Origin: Rhodosorus marinus
Taxonomy: Eukaryota > Rhodophyta > Stylonematophyceae > Stylonematales > Stylonemataceae
Assembly (NCBI GenBank): GCA_029953675.1
Contig: JAMWBK010000013.1
Location: forward strand, 868,001-932,000
DNA length: 64,000 bases
Direction: 5' to 3'
In this document: one piece after another, positions 34,423-50,944 of the stretch
Layout: each line of letters starts with the position of its first letter
How positions within the stretch are numbered: the first letter of the stretch is position 1
The notes under the pieces: generated by a model
What the model was told of the DNA's origin: nothing
The model's database searches: none
The model's input: only the letters and a program-made list of their open reading frames with translations
Position numbers and translations under genes: made by a program

Positions 34423-34733
34423 AGGGCCGAGACTTCCAAAGCGGTTGGAATCTTGGGGACACTGAGAGAACTATGTTATCCCTAGAACTAGTCTTTCAGA
34501 ACAAAAAGTTAAAACAGTACATTGTAATTTACACTTCAAGCCCTAAAAATGGGTTCTCAGGACCTTTTTACCCTCCTCGCGCTCCGGTCTGCTCCCAACT
34601 CCACTCCGAAGCTGCGGTGAGAGAACCCTAAGCAAGGATGGGGTCTTTGGTCTCAGTCTGCCTCACTGCTCGAATCATCTTCGCTTCCATAAGACGCCAG
34701 TCCTGACAGCATTAAACCAAGTACCAGAGATGT
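34423..34733. other. Convergent gap
   Basis: 3' flanks of RsfS and the NIP30-domain gene; nothing else seen. Confidence 0.6.
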
Positions 34734-35469
34734 CTACAGGTTCACTTTTTGTGAGCTGGTTTTCAGAATTATTGTTTTCGAGAACGAACCTTGAAGCAAC
34801 GCTGAAGGAGGAGGTGCCTTCGTCTTCGTTTGGGACTCCGCGCTTGCGCCTTGTTTGGGCTTGGTGATGACCTTAACAACGCTCAGCCTCTTCGGCATCA
34901 AAATTCTATCATGATCATCCTTCGGGGGTATGGGTATCGACGGCGGCTGCTTCAGGGCTTCATCAGGTACATCTTCTTCGAGCGCGTGGTAGACAAACTT
35001 CTGCTTCGCAGATCTAAAGGATGCCATTTGCTTATCAACTTCCTCTTTCAGCTCGTGCTGCTTGGTCCTGTCGATCGGCGAAGTTGTACTGGTCTGAGAA
35101 GGTGAGGGACGGGATCGACGCGAGCAATCATAATTGAGAAGTTGAATTTTTCTAGCACCTCTCGGCCTGTTCTGTCTCCTCAAGAAAAGTTGCATCTTCT
35201 TCATCCAGAGCCTTCGGTGGTTGAAACGGATTGTGGTCTTTCTCCCACTCCTCCTGTTTCTTCGTCTTCGCTTCCTGCAAAACCTCAAAAAGTGCTCGGC
35301 CTTCGTTGGGGTGAGGCTCCTTCACCGCCTCCTTCTCGTCGAGATTCCCCACTCCATCCAGCGTCTTCCCAGCCGACACGAACTTATCATACTTTGCCGC
35401 GGGTTTCTTGTCGTCGGCTGCAGATGCAAAAACCTCGTAGGCAGGCCTGTCAGCTTCCTTAGGACTCAT
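34734..35469 (-). CDS. FAM192A/NIP30 N-terminal domain protein
   Basis: Two exons, 35159-35469 and 34734-35088, with a 70 nt intron, give 221 residues. The conserved block RALFEVLQEAKTKKQEEWEKDHNP...ALDEEDATFLEETEQ matches the NIP30/FAM192A (PSME3IP1) domain, where the usual wording is LYERLQEQK...LDEDETNFLDEV. Animal members bind the PA28-gamma proteasome activator in the nucleus; here that role is only inferred. The C-terminal half is Pro/Lys-rich. The start is the ATG giving MSPKEADRPAYEV. A plausible acceptor 6 bp upstream of the one used would shift the frame, which fixes the splice choice. Confidence 0.82.
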
Positions 35470-36676
35470 TAATAGATCTAGTCTACACAAAATTTCAGCT
35501 CAATTCCCGTCTTAAAGCCCATCACTGAAAGTCTAATGATCGCTATCGACCGTTGCTAAAGGATTTTCAAGACTCAGCACTGTGACTGTCAATCCCATAC
35601 TTAAAACATGACCAGATAATCACAAGGGAAGAACAGGTACAGGAGATGTAAACATCTAAATATCAGAGGAATACAATTCTAGACTATGGATCCAGGACAG
35701 CTTCCAGCAAACCATGCACACAAAGCGAACTATGCCAACAGCGCGCTCGTCCAACTTGCTCGCCCACGAGCCCTGAGAGGAAGCTAAGACGAGGCGAAAC
35801 CGAGAGAACGGGACTCTAAAACTAGGGCGGCATCAGGACGTTACTGCGTAGAACTCAAAAAAAAGAGGAAGCGCGAGTGAGTCTCATCGCGATCGCAAAA
35901 ACTGTCTCGAAGCCATTGCCGCGCCTGAGCTCTCGAAGAAACCCAACAAGCAGGACGAAACAGCCGACAAGGCCGGGTTTTTGCAGGGTGGGCACATTTC
36001 GTAAGAGCCTCCTGGTTCACAGAACTCCTTACGCGGCGCATGATCCGAGCAGCCGCACCACGCTCTCGACTCTCGGACAGCCAAATTATAAACGCGAGGG
36101 CAAGAGAGCAAGAGCGCACCGAAGCCATCCGATCACTCCGGAGAGACCTCCATTCAGAGCCGAACTACACTGAGAAGCGGAGGGGGAAAAAAAAGAGGAA
36201 GACGGGGAAAATGTCGCGCGTCCAGCAGCGCTTTTCGAATATCAGAGATAAAAAGACAGCTCCGTGAAAAGATTATCGACAGCCCCAAAAAATCCTCAAC
36301 AACAACACCAGCAAAACTCCCACGCCAATCAGATGGTCTATTAGTACTAATAGTACATCGTACTATCAAACCCACCCAACCTGGGATTAGTACGAATAGT
36401 ACTTTGTACTATTAAATGGGCTCGACTTGGTGGGGATTGGAATTATCGCCGTGGGGAAGTCGATGAGCGATGAGGATGCAAAGGTGTTTTTGGGGAAGGA
36501 GGAGGTAGGAAGTAGAAAGGGTCTGGGTGGATAGGATCATAAGTTTATGTGTAATTGTTTTGGTGAGTTTGCTGTTTGGGATAGTTGTACTGGTTTCGTT
36601 TTTTTTTTGTTTTGTTCCAGCTGAGAGGCTGAAGTGGTTGGGGGTGGTTGGGTTGACGGGTGAGCGAGGAAGAACC
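35470..36676. other. Divergent intergenic region with paired dyads
   Basis: Promoter region between the NIP30-domain gene and GatA. A distinctive pair of dyads lies at 36340-36412 (separate entry). 36410-36676 is G-rich on the GatA sense strand. No gene seen. Confidence 0.55.
36340..36412. promoter_or_regulatory. Two copies of a TAGTAC dyad upstream of GatA
   Basis: Each copy is a 17 bp dyad ATAGTAC-N3-GTACTAT (36350-36366 with spacer atc, 36396-36412 with spacer ttt). Each is preceded by ATTAGTACNA, making 27 bp words that match at 24 positions and are spaced 46 bp apart. They lie about 265-335 bp upstream of the GatA ATG. Symmetry, duplication and location suggest a binding site for a dimeric factor; this is inference. 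Confidence 0.5.
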
Positions 36677-38518
36677 ATGATAGGGTTTGTGAACGGGCTT
36701 AGTATCGGGAGGAACGGGCGGCATGTGGTTTCGAGGAGGGGATCGCGGGGTGCGGCTAGGTGTGCGATGGCAGGCGGTGATACTCGATCTGCGTTGGAGA
36801 TTGCTGAGGGCGTGAGGTCTGGAGCTTTTTCTGCGGAGGAGGTGACGAGGGAGTACTTGGATCGGATTGTAGATCGTGATAGTGAGATCTGTGCGTTTCT
36901 TAGCGTTGATGCAGAGGAGGCTCTGGAGAGCGCCAGGAGGATCGACCGAGCCAGAGAGAATAGCGAAAAGCTCGGTAGTCTTGCTGGGGTCCCTGTTGCT
37001 GTGAAGGACAACCTTTGCATTAAGGGATCGTCAACCACTGCAGGTTCTAGGATCCTCGAAAACTACGTTGCGCCATACACTGCAACTGCAGTCCAACGTC
37101 TACAAGCTGCTGGCGCGGTGCTTATCGGAAAGACCAACATGGACGAGTACGGGATGGGGTCTTCTACGGAAAAATCAGCCTTTACAACCACGAGGAACCC
37201 ATGGGACACGAGCCGTGTGTCTGGAGGATCCTCTGGAGGATCCGCCGCTGCAGTTGCCGCCCGAGAATGTGTCATTGCTGTAGGATCGGATACCGGGGGT
37301 TCAATCCGGCAGCCGGCTTCCTACTGTGGAGTAACTGGCCTCAAGTGTACCTACGGACGTGTTTCCAGATACGGACTGCTAGCGTACGCGTCGTCGCTGG
37401 ACACGGTAGGACCTCTGGCTACTTCTGCGGTTGATGCAGCGCTAGCGGCGCAGATTATGGCGGGAGTAGATCGTTTGGACGGCACGAGTCTGCCGGATGA
37501 TGTTCCCGACTTCGTCGGAATGCTACAGGACAAGTCGGGCGCCAGCCTTGAGGGAGTAAGGATTGGCGTTATCGATGAAGCTTTTGAGGGCGGGATTGAT
37601 GATCAGGTAGCTGAGAAAGTTAACGACGCAATCTCTGTACTGGAGAGCTTGGGTGCAGAAGTCGTGCGAACCAGCCTACCAAATCTGAGGGTCGCGACGT
37701 CTGCTTACTATATCCTGGCGCCTAGTGAGGCATCTGCGAATCTGGCGAGGTATGATGGTGTGCGATATGGCGAAAGAAATGAAGACCCGGAGAACATGTC
37801 GTCCGTAAGTTGTTCTCAATGCACCAAAAAGCCTTCACTCGCAACTATGCCGCTTGTCATGAAGAAGCGCTGACTCACGTTACGTTCTGCGCCTTTCTTT
37901 TTTCGTTCACAGCTCTACACGATGTCAAGGAAGAATGGCCTTGGGGAGGAAGTGAAGAGGAGGATTATGGTGGGAACGTTTGCATTATCAACGGGATACT
38001 ACGACGCCTTCTACTTGAGAGCTCAGAAAATCCGAACGGTTGTCGCTCAAGATTTCCAGGTACGCCCTTTGTTTCTGCACTTTCACCGCGAAGGAACTGT
38101 ACTCATGAGCGAACCCGATTCTTTTCCATTCTAAACTGCAGAGCGCTTTCGAGAAGGATATTGATCTTCTTGTATCCCCCGTCTCCCCAACACCGGCGAT
38201 GGGAGTTGGTGAGAAGGCGGACGACCCCGTAAGCATGTACACACAGGATATCCTGACGATTCCTGCTAGCCTAGCCGTAAGCGTTTGCTCAATCCATCTT
38301 GACGATCACTCTTCTTGGCTTTTGTCCGGTTAACCCAATTGCTCTTTGCCTCTTTGCAGGGACTCCCCGCTATTTCTGTCCCTTGTGGCTTCTCTTCCAC
38401 GGGATTGCCAATCGGGCTTCAGGTTATTGGTTCATTCGGCAAGGAAGCCGACGTCTTGCGAGCTGCACATGCGTACCAGCTGAACACAGACTTCCATGCA
38501 AAGTCACCGCGTGAATGA
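36677..38518 (+). CDS. gatA: Glutamyl-tRNA(Gln) amidotransferase subunit A, plastid/mitochondrial
   Basis: Amidase subunit of GatCAB, which converts Glu-tRNA(Gln) to Gln-tRNA(Gln) in organelles. Exons 36677-37804, 37913-38059, 38142-38276 and 38360-38518 give 522 residues. The presequence [21 protein letters not shown] has the early Phe-Val motif. The amidase signature contains the Ser-cisSer-Lys triad: Lys in [10 protein letters not shown], the Gly/Ser-rich [14 protein letters not shown], and the nucleophile loop [38 protein letters not shown] and the C-terminal [13 protein letters not shown]...GLQVIG complete the fold. All three introns sit in the 3' third. An in-frame ATG at 36527 exists, but the sequence after it is hydrophobic and poorly conserved. 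Confidence 0.94.
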
Positions 38519-38611
38519 AAGTTGTGAAATACGCTGCTTGGAGTTTGGAAATGTGGCTTGTCCTGAGAATGATAGCGCTATCGGCGTCGCTGACCCTGGA
38601 TCTCATCGTCC

Positions 38612-39246
38612 TCAGATGGTCAAGATGGCCAAGTAGGTGATCTGAAAGAGTACGAGAACGGCGAGGAGAAAGATCCTGGGCTTTCTTCGGGATTGCTTGA
38701 AGGGTTGGAGGTCTTGGCTTTGAGAGTGACTTCGGACGTGCTTTCCCCGAATCTCCTCAGGATGCGCCTCAATGAGATTTATGCTCCCAACGACGACGTC
38801 CTGGAGGATATCCTGAGTTGAGAATTCCCGGTTGGAGAATTGAGGAACCCTTCTGAGACTGTGCAAATATAATTTTGAAAAGGAAAAAGATTCCCGACCT
38901 CGTTCATAGATGGTGCAGTAGTAAACTTGGAACTCCATCTCGGAACGAACTGCGCGGGCTCATCCGCGTGCCTCACGAGAACTGAAGCCTCATACGTCCG
39001 CCCCAACTTCAACGGAAACATGATATTATCGCCGTTCTTCAAATTTTGCGTAACTTGAGAACGACACTCCTCACTAACCCCTTCACACACCCTCAAGAAA
39101 CATCCTCCAGCGCACAAGCCCTCATCAAACTCAACCCGCAAGTTCCTCGCCACAGCAGACTCCAACATCCTCTCCCTCTCCACAGGGGCTAGAGCCTTCT
39201 TTACTTCCAAGATCACAGAATATCTTACAGGTTCATAAAGTTTCAA
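38612..39246 (-). CDS. Unassigned protein with a C-terminal membrane segment
   Basis: Not recognised. Two exons are proposed, about 38933-39246 and 38612-38858. They join in phase across a 74 nt intron (donor gtttac, pyrimidine tract, acceptor tctcag) to give ...PRWSSK-RVPQFSNREF. The N-terminal part has a beta-rich look with a Cys-rich patch (GLCAGGCFLRVCEGVSEEC). The end is RRKPRIFLLAVLVLFQITYLAILTI, a membrane segment right at the C-terminus. The first Met (39246) is provisional; an upstream exon with ATG at 39324 (MGTGFIRNRCFFLRVEAEI) is possible. The gene converges on GatA with a gap under 100 bp. Confidence 0.5.
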
Positions 39247-39364
39247 CAGCTTGCTTCACTCACTAACAATCTCAGCCTCAACGCGTAAGAAGAAACATCT
39301 ATTGCGAATGAAACCCGTTCCCATCCTCACCAACGAGTAAGATTGATAAGTTGGAGAGACTTTC

Positions 39365-40190
39365 TCAGGCCAAGCCTACAAAACATCGTTTTTGAACGTA
39401 TTTAGATGGTGACACTTAAATCCGGTTTAGCTCTTCGAGTTAAACCGGATTTAAGTGTCACCACCCAAAACGTTCAAAAAATGATGTTTGGGATTTTTGG
39501 CTGAGTTGGGAGGGTAAGATCTCAGAGGAGAGAGAGAGGATGTTTAGTCTTGGAATATTATATATTTGTTGGATTCACTATCCTTCTCCATACGGTCCTC
39601 CTTAATATTTGAATGGATCCCAAACCAGTTCGATTAGCACTTGCGCAGATCTTGACGTCCCACTGATGTGGTTTTGGGGGGTGGGGGAGGGACCAGCTTT
39701 CGCGGTGTGGGCACTTAGCTTCATGGGGAAGAATGTTCCACCCGAATCCGTTTGCGGGTGATATCTTATCTCAAGCAACCCGCCCGTACATCGTCATCTT
39801 GATCTTCGAAGGCCTTCGGGAAGAGACAGATTCTCGCGGCCCGCCAAAGCCACTGCGGTAGGATCTTTTTTTCCAGCTTTGCGATAAACACCGTCGTTTA
39901 TCGCCTTCAGAGTACCTAAAAGAGCTTGTAAACCAGCTGGCGGCAAGTTGCTCGGGAAAGCCTCTCCCATAGAAATCCTGTTGTCAACCATAAAAGCTGA
40001 CTTAAACTGTCACCATCCATAAACGAGTGAAAAACGATGTTTTGAGGGGAAGAGGCGATGATGAGTTCTCAGAAGAGAACGGAAGTTTGGCTTTTTGGAT
40101 GAGAGCTGCTAGCTTCACTAGTCTTCTTCATAAAATCCTTCTGAAAGTCTATGAAGGAACATCAAAAAACCCAGTTCGATCAGTACTCAA
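39365..40190. mobile_element. Foldback / inverted-repeat element
   Basis: 39380-39429 and 39441-39489 form a hairpin with an 11 nt loop. The inner 23 bp of each arm are perfectly complementary and the outer part matches at most positions; weaker pairing extends to about 39365 and 39505. A third, diverged copy of the arm lies at 39993-40043, in the orientation of the right arm. Sequence following the second arm (39490-39650) recurs, diverged, after the third (40044-40190; shared words 'ctcagaNgagag', 'tagtctt', 'cccagttcgat'). This is the organisation of a decayed, non-autonomous element. No transposase was found. Confidence 0.7.
39794..39991 (-). CDS. Small ORF inside the foldback element
   Basis: 65 codons, MVDNRISMGEAFPSNLPPAG...LSLPEGLRRSR. 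Its ATG lies directly beside the third inverted-repeat copy, so that repeat would act as its upstream flank. No family recognised. Composition is protein-like, but the frame is short and may be chance. Confidence 0.25.
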   Translation of the reverse strand: MVDNRISMGEAFPSNLPPAGLQALLGTLKAINDGVYRKAGKKDPTAVALAGRENLSLPEGLRRSR

Positions 40191-40549
40191 ACTAAGCCCT
40201 CGGTCCATAGGTCTATTTGTAGATACGTTTGTGACTATTGAGGAGATTTGTTAGGGTTCTGGGGCTGGTGAGGAGGTTGCTGGGTGAGGCGGGGGAAGCG
40301 GCTGGGTCGGAGGTGGACAAGACCATGTACAAGATAGCTGTTGAAGAGGAATAAAGTTCCTATGACAGCTCCGAGATCATACGAATATTGAGGATATCTG
40401 GTTTGAGGTGTCTAGGTCTTTGGAGCTGAGTAGGAAGGCGCTGATGATATGCAAATGAAGAGCTAAGAGAGACTCCCGAGAGGTTAGGTAGGACACATGT
40501 GGAAACCTGAGCTTGTTTTGTTAATACTTTGTATGATTTAGAATAAGGG

Positions 40550-43500
40550 ATGGGCGGAGATGGGAATCAAGTGAGTAGGCTTGATGGTCTCATCGCGCTG
40601 TTGGAGAATGGTACCTCCGGTGCAGTACGTCGGATGGCTGCCGAGCAGGTTGGAGAACTGGTCGCGGCCCATCCAGCTCAGGCGAAGTACGTTTTGAAGA
40701 GAGTTCGGCGGCTTTTGAGATCAAGCCATTGGGATACTCGAATAGCCGGTGGACATGCCATACGAGCTATCGCGGATCAGACGCCGATGATGGTCGTCAC
40801 TGATGAACCTGATGAGCTGGTACGCCAAGAAAAAGAGAATCGCAGGCAGTAATGGCTGTGGGTGTATTCCCGCTGATCTCGTTGTTTTGACTTCGATTTT
40901 TTCCCAATCCCTTCAGCAAAAGGCAGAATGGCAAGCAGAAGAGGCGACGTTTCTGAGATTCGAACAGCTTGATCTCGCAAAGCTCATTGAGAACGGGATG
41001 GTGCTTCTCGGTTCAAGTGGTGAAGAGTATTCGACTGGAAGGATTGACATCAGCATTCAACGAAGCCAGCTTAAGAGAGACTTGGGCATCGACGATCGAC
41101 TAACTGGCGGAGAGGACGGGCTTGGTGTCAAGGACGAAGACTTGATCCTCGATTCCAGCATTGTATCTCAAGAGCCGGCTGGGAAGCAGAAGGCTGATGA
41201 ATTTGTCGCGGAGCTCGGAAACAACGCGCACCTGAGTAAACGCGAGGCGCATCGGTTGAAACGGGAAGCTCAGAAGAAGCGACGGGCAGGTGCAGATTTT
41301 GACGAGCCCGCATCATCGAAGAAGACGAAAGGGCAGGGCACAGACGAAGGCAAAGATAATCCAGCCGAAGCGGAGGAAAACGAGGATTCCGTGGTACCTT
41401 GGCTGTTTGCGTCGACCTGCAGGGAGCTCAAGGAAGGCCTCCTCCAGGAGAAATGGGAATCTCGCCACGGAGCCACAGTAGGACTTAGAGAAATACTGAA
41501 GAAACACGCCGGATCTGCTGGAACGGTATCCCCAAATGACGCGGGCAAGAACGAAAACTCGAGCTGGCTGGAGGATGTCGCCTGTAGGCTCCTTTGCGTA
41601 CTAGCGCTAGATCGCTTTGGGGATTTTGTGGGAGATGGAGTTGTGGCTCCCGTTCGTGAAACGGCTTGTATGGCTCTTGCGGCGGCTGCAAAGGCCATGA
41701 ATCCCGGACAGGTACGAAAACCAACTGTGCCTTGGGCTTGTTAGATCAGGGTCCTCTCCTCCCTAATCCCAGAGCGCCTCTGCAATCAACCAACCAGGTA
41801 TCGCAGCTGCTAAGTCTGCTTCAGATACTACAGAGTGCTAGCAACAGGAAGCATTGGGAGGTCCGGCACGGCGCGCTACTGGGAATCAAGTACTTGCTTA
41901 GCGTCTCCTCGGAGAGGCTTCCCGTGCTACTCCCCCCCGCCTTTGCATCAGCTCTAGAAGGTACTCGATTCGATCCATGACTGAGGGACAAAGCTGCAAG
42001 GACTACCCTATCGCGGCGCCTTGGCTCAGAGCAGAATCTGTTTTCCTGACACTCTGTAGGTCTTGAAGATGAAGATGATGACGTACGGGCGGTTTCTTGC
42101 GATGCGATTTCACCCGCAATGGAGTCGGTTTGGACGGTTCTTCCCGATCAAATGAACAAGTTGGTGTCCGTGGCTTGGGCCTCATTCTATGAGCTGGATG
42201 AGCTTAGTGCCTCGACAGCGAGTCTCATGCGACTCGTTTCCCGGATCTATACTACTGCGGATGTGGACAGCAGCAGAGCAGATAACCTCGTGGTGTCCAA
42301 CGTGGATGATGATGATAGTGATGACAACGGCGAGGGACTCCCACAGGGTAAAACCTTGGAGATGAGCGAGCTTGTTCCGAGATTGTTTCCGTTCTTCAGA
42401 CACCGCTCGACGAAAGTGCGCCGGGCAGCTGTTGAGGCGTTCCAGTCCTTGATTAGCTCCAAGGATTCGGAGCTAACATTGAAGTGGCTGGAAGCTTTGT
42501 GTGGTATCGTGATCGACAAGATCTTCAGGAATTTGCTGCTTGAGTACGATGCGGAAGCTTTGGCTACTTCTCAGGAGATTTGGAAGATATTAACGCCGAA
42601 GCTGACGTCGACGGAAAAGGACTCCGCCCTGGTTGCACGTGAAAGTGCGCCGTTCCTGAAGGACTGGTTTGAGCTCGCGTGCTGCGAATCTAGGACCGCA
42701 GCGATAGAGTACGACAAGGCGCTGAGGAGTGGGAAGGAGTCCAAGAAGAGGAGAAAACCGAAAAAGCCTCGAAAAAAGGCTAAAGCGGAGAGAAGGCCGG
42801 ACATTGCCGAGGACGGAGAGTTCAGCTCAGGGGCGATGGCGTTGGACTCATCTGAGTCCAAAAAAGATCCGGAGGATGCGATACTCATGCAGCTTTCGGC
42901 GGCAACGGGCTTTGGTGTTCTTGCTGTCACATGGCCGAGCGTAAGCTCCAACGGAAGAAGACAACTTGAGGATCGCTTTATGCTCCGTACTTAACCCTTA
43001 GTTATCTGCGCTGAAACTTCCCTTGCTCATCTCGTCTCGTAGGGCAACGACGCTCTGGTGAACATCCTCCTGGACGGAATCAAGTCACCGCACGCGATAC
43101 CCAGACGGAACGTTTGCATCATAGCCGAGCGCTGGTTTCAGAGCGGAGCAACCCTACCCTCAGACGAGTTGATTGAGCGAATTACTCTAGAAGTGTCTGG
43201 GGATGGCGGTTGTCTGTACGCGGAGTTGAATTCGTCAGTGTCGTCCCTGTTCACCGATTTGCGTTCACTACTAGAGGCGTACCAGGACGATGTTCCGAAA
43301 GAAAAGCTGGTGGCACTTGGCACCGACGTTGATTCGTTAAGTGCGCTTGTTTCGAGAGGATTGAGCTCAATCAAAGAGAACCAGGTGGCAACTGTAGCGC
43401 AAGTGGCTGTAGATCTGCAGGAGCCTACCAAGGTCCTCGCTACGGCAGCCTATGACCATTGGGAGGCGAGTCAGGCGGGGAAATCGGGGAGGAACAAGAA

Positions 43501-46472
43501 GAGAGAGGTTGTGTCATCCGTGAGGATGCATGTCCTCGCGACTATCGGATACCAAACCGAGCGACGGAATGAGCTCAGAACTTCCCTAATTGCCGCTGCA
43601 GCGGTCGCGGTGATCGCAAACCGAAGCAAGCCTTTGCCGAAGCTAGTCTCAACGTATATCAAGGCCTTGATGAATTCTCTACGCACTCTGGACTCTGCGC
43701 AGCTTCAGTCCAAATCGGCCAGCGGCATTGCATGCCTCCTCCGGAGACTAGGAGAGCGGAAGACGCTCAAACCCGTTACCCTCGTGATCAAGAACCTGTG
43801 TAAATTTGTAACGGAATCCAGGGAGAAAGCCCCGGTAGAGGGTGAGCCGAATACCATGGATTCAGCGAAGGTTGAGCACCGAGGAACGGGCTTGGCCTTG
43901 AGAGCTTTAGGGAAGGAATTCGGAGACGATTTGTTCAGTAGCCTGCCCTGGCTTTGGGATACGGTCTCCAATCCCGTACTGGCACCGGCGATGGACGCGC
44001 CTGAGAACATTCTCGCCCTCACAACCGCCTTGGTAGTGCTGCGGGTGATTGTATCGGACATCTCCACGGAGCCACGCAGCAAGGTCGCTTCTCTGTTCCC
44101 GGCGCTCGTTGATCTATGTGCCATGGAGGATGCGTCGATGGGGTCGGAAGCCGGCCGCTGCCTATCTGAGCTGGTCTTCCGAATGCAGAAGGAGGGAATG
44201 AACGCGGTGGTTAGAAACTTGGTACCTTTGCTGGGGCAAGATCGGGGTGCTGTGTCACGAAGAAACGCGGCGAAGGCGCTCAGAAGAGTTGTGAAGAGAC
44301 TTGACACAAGCCTGATTCCGTACGCGGCATTTCTGGTCGTCCCGATGATGATGAGGATGGTCGATCAGGACCAGGAGGTTCGAGATGCTTCTGCGGGAGT
44401 GTTCGGGACGCTGGTGAGGCTGATGCCCCTCGAGGAAGGATCCCCGGACGATCCAGAGATGAGCGAATCGATGAAGGAGGAGAGACAAGAGGCTCGGGAG
44501 TTCTTAGGTCAACTTCTGGGGTCGCGCCCGAGAAAGCATTATCAGATGCCGGTACCAATAGGCGATGATGTTCAGCTCCGGCACTACCAACAAGAGTGCT
44601 TGGACTGGCTCTTCTTCTTGAACCTGTACGGTCTACATGGAGCTTTGTGCGATGACATGGGACTGGGCAAAACCTTGATGACCTTGTGCGTTATGGCAGG
44701 GGACAATCATTCGCTGCGGTCGAAGGGGCTGAACAAACCTTCCCTTGTGGTCTGTCCATCGACTATTGTGGGTCACTGGAATCAGGAAGCACTGAGGTTC
44801 TTCGGCAAGACTTCACTTCAGAAAGTGGTCATGTACTTAGGGTCCCCTCGGGTCCGAGAGGGCATTAGGCAGCGCGAGAACTTCAACGAAGCTGACTTGG
44901 TCGTCACCTCCTATGAAGCTCTCGCGAGCGACCTGGAGCACTTTCGATCGGTTCGATGGAACTACCAGGTCTTGGACGAGGGGCACGTTATCAAAAATCC
45001 AAGGACGAGAGCTGCCAAGGCGGTGCGATGCATTTCTGCTAGCCATAGGCTCCTCCTTTCAGGTACCCCGATTCAAAACACGGTGCTTGAGCTCTGGGCT
45101 ATCTTTGACTTCCTGATGCCAGGATTCCTGGGATCTGAAAAGAGCTTCAAGGAGACGTACGGCAAGCCCATCCTGGCGAGTCGGGATGCTAAATGCACTG
45201 ACAAGCAGAGAGAGAATGGCATGGCAGCTATGGAAGCCCTACATCGACAGGTGCTTCCGTTCGTATTGAGAAGACTTAAAGATGATGTCCTATCCGAGCT
45301 GCCTGCAAAGGTAATTCAAGATTACTATTGTGACATGACACCGCTGCAGATGCGTCTATACGAGAGCTTCTCAAAAGCAACTCTCAAGGATGGCGTTCTA
45401 GCCCCAGAGGATATGGACGACGATATGGACGACGAGCCTGAGAAACCCAAGCGTGGCAACTCAGAGGGTCAGCACATCTTCCAGGCGCTGCAGTACCTCA
45501 AGAGACTCTGCAGTCACCCGGCCATGGTAGTGACCCCAAAGCACACCCAGTATGAGTCCATTTCGCAGGAGCTGAGCGAGTCTGGATCGAGCTTGCGGGA
45601 CGTGAAACAATCACCGAAGTTGATGGCTCTTGAGCAGCTGCTTGGTGAGCTGGGAATAGGAGACGAGGATGTGCTTGTTAACAAGGAAACAGGGTCCCAC
45701 CGTGTTCTGATCTTCTCTCAGATGAAGGAGCTGCTGACTCTGGTGGAGGAGGACCTGTTCAAAACTCGAATGCCGAGAGTGACGTACTTGAGAATGGATG
45801 GAAGTGTCGAACCGACGCGGCGACATTCCATCGTCACTAGGTTCAATGCTGACCCGACCATCGATTGCCTCCTGATGACCACGCACGTGGGCGGACTCGG
45901 GCTAAATCTCACCGCAGCGGATGTCGTTATCTTCCTCGAGCACGACTGGAACCCGACCAAGGACCTGCAGGCGATGGATCGAGCACATCGAATAGGGCAG
46001 AAGAAGACCGTCAACGTGTACAGACTGATTATGCGCGGAACGCTGGAGGAGAAAATCATGAATGTTCAGAGGTTCAAAACACACATTGCAAATGCTGTCG
46101 TCAATAAGGACAACTCGAGTACGGATTCAACATTCATAGTTCTACTTAAAAAGCCGTTTGCTTCTGCCCGTAGACTGACTCTGCGTACTTGCTTTTTCCC
46201 TTTCTCTCCATCGTCTAGGTCTCACGAGCATGAACACCTCAGAACTACTAAGCCTCTTCAAGGTAGAGGACGAGGCGGAGGCAGATACCTCCGGCGCCAA
46301 TGACGGCCAGGCTACCGATGGCTTCGACGTCAAATCCAAGGGCTTGAAGAACGCCGTCGACCAGCTCGGCGACCTGTGGGACGAGAAACAGTACGAAGAT
46401 GAGTATAACCTCGACGACTTCGCCGGCTCCATGGGTGGTCGTGGCGGTGATGGCAGCGGCGGTGGCTCATAG
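40550..46472 (+). CDS. BTAF1: MOT1/BTAF1, TBP-removing Snf2-family ATPase
   Basis: Uses ATP to strip TBP from promoter DNA. Exons 40550-40819, 40917-41711, 41798-41960, 42060-42940, 43043-46118 and 46219-46472 give 1812 residues (human about 1849). The N-terminus SRLDGLIALLENGTSGAVRRMAAEQ and RSSHWDTRIAGGHA starts the HEAT array that grips TBP; WEVRHGALLGIKYL continues it. The Snf2 core is LRHYQQECLDWL, Walker A DDMGLGKT (about residue 1240), DEGH box (about 1348; Gly at the third position is typical of MOT1), SGTPIQNTVLELW, and helicase C motifs THVGGLGLNLTAADVVI and QAMDRAHRIGQ. The tail SMNTSELLSLF...LGDLWDEKQYEDEYNLDDF is diagnostic and needs the last intron removed. Confidence 0.96.
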
Positions 46473-46965
46473 CACGCCTGCTGCAGGATTCTATCTACTT
46501 TGCACAGTACGGAAAATGAAAAAGTACATAAGCCGAAACAGCAACAATCTCTATTCATCCAACAGCCCTCCAAGACAAGATCGGATATCTCAAAACCACC
46601 TGTCCCAGCTGTCCCAGCGCTGTCCCACAAAGCACCTACATCACCATCACACAAGATCTACCCGTCACCTTAGAAAATCAATCAATATATCCACATGAAA
46701 GACTGAATAACTAATTTTATTAATCGAATCAGAATCTAGATGTTATATTGACTGATTAGTCTATGACACTTTTAGGTGTTTTTAATTTTGCCACGATTTG
46801 ACAGGTTTTCCGGAGGATGAGGTTGATGAAATCGAATAGGTATAAAGGCTCTGGGAAGGAGGGCACTTGGATGGTGTCTTTGGGGATGATTTTGTACTCT
46901 TGGTTCAGATTGTTGTGAGCTTATTTAGATTCATCTGAATAGGTGAGAGTGCTTATAGCGAGACG
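46473..46965. other. Intergenic gap, MOT1 to AlaRS
   Basis: Both genes run to the right, so this is MOT1 3' flank plus the AlaRS promoter. No other feature seen. Confidence 0.6.
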
Positions 46966-50944
<3,979 letters not shown>

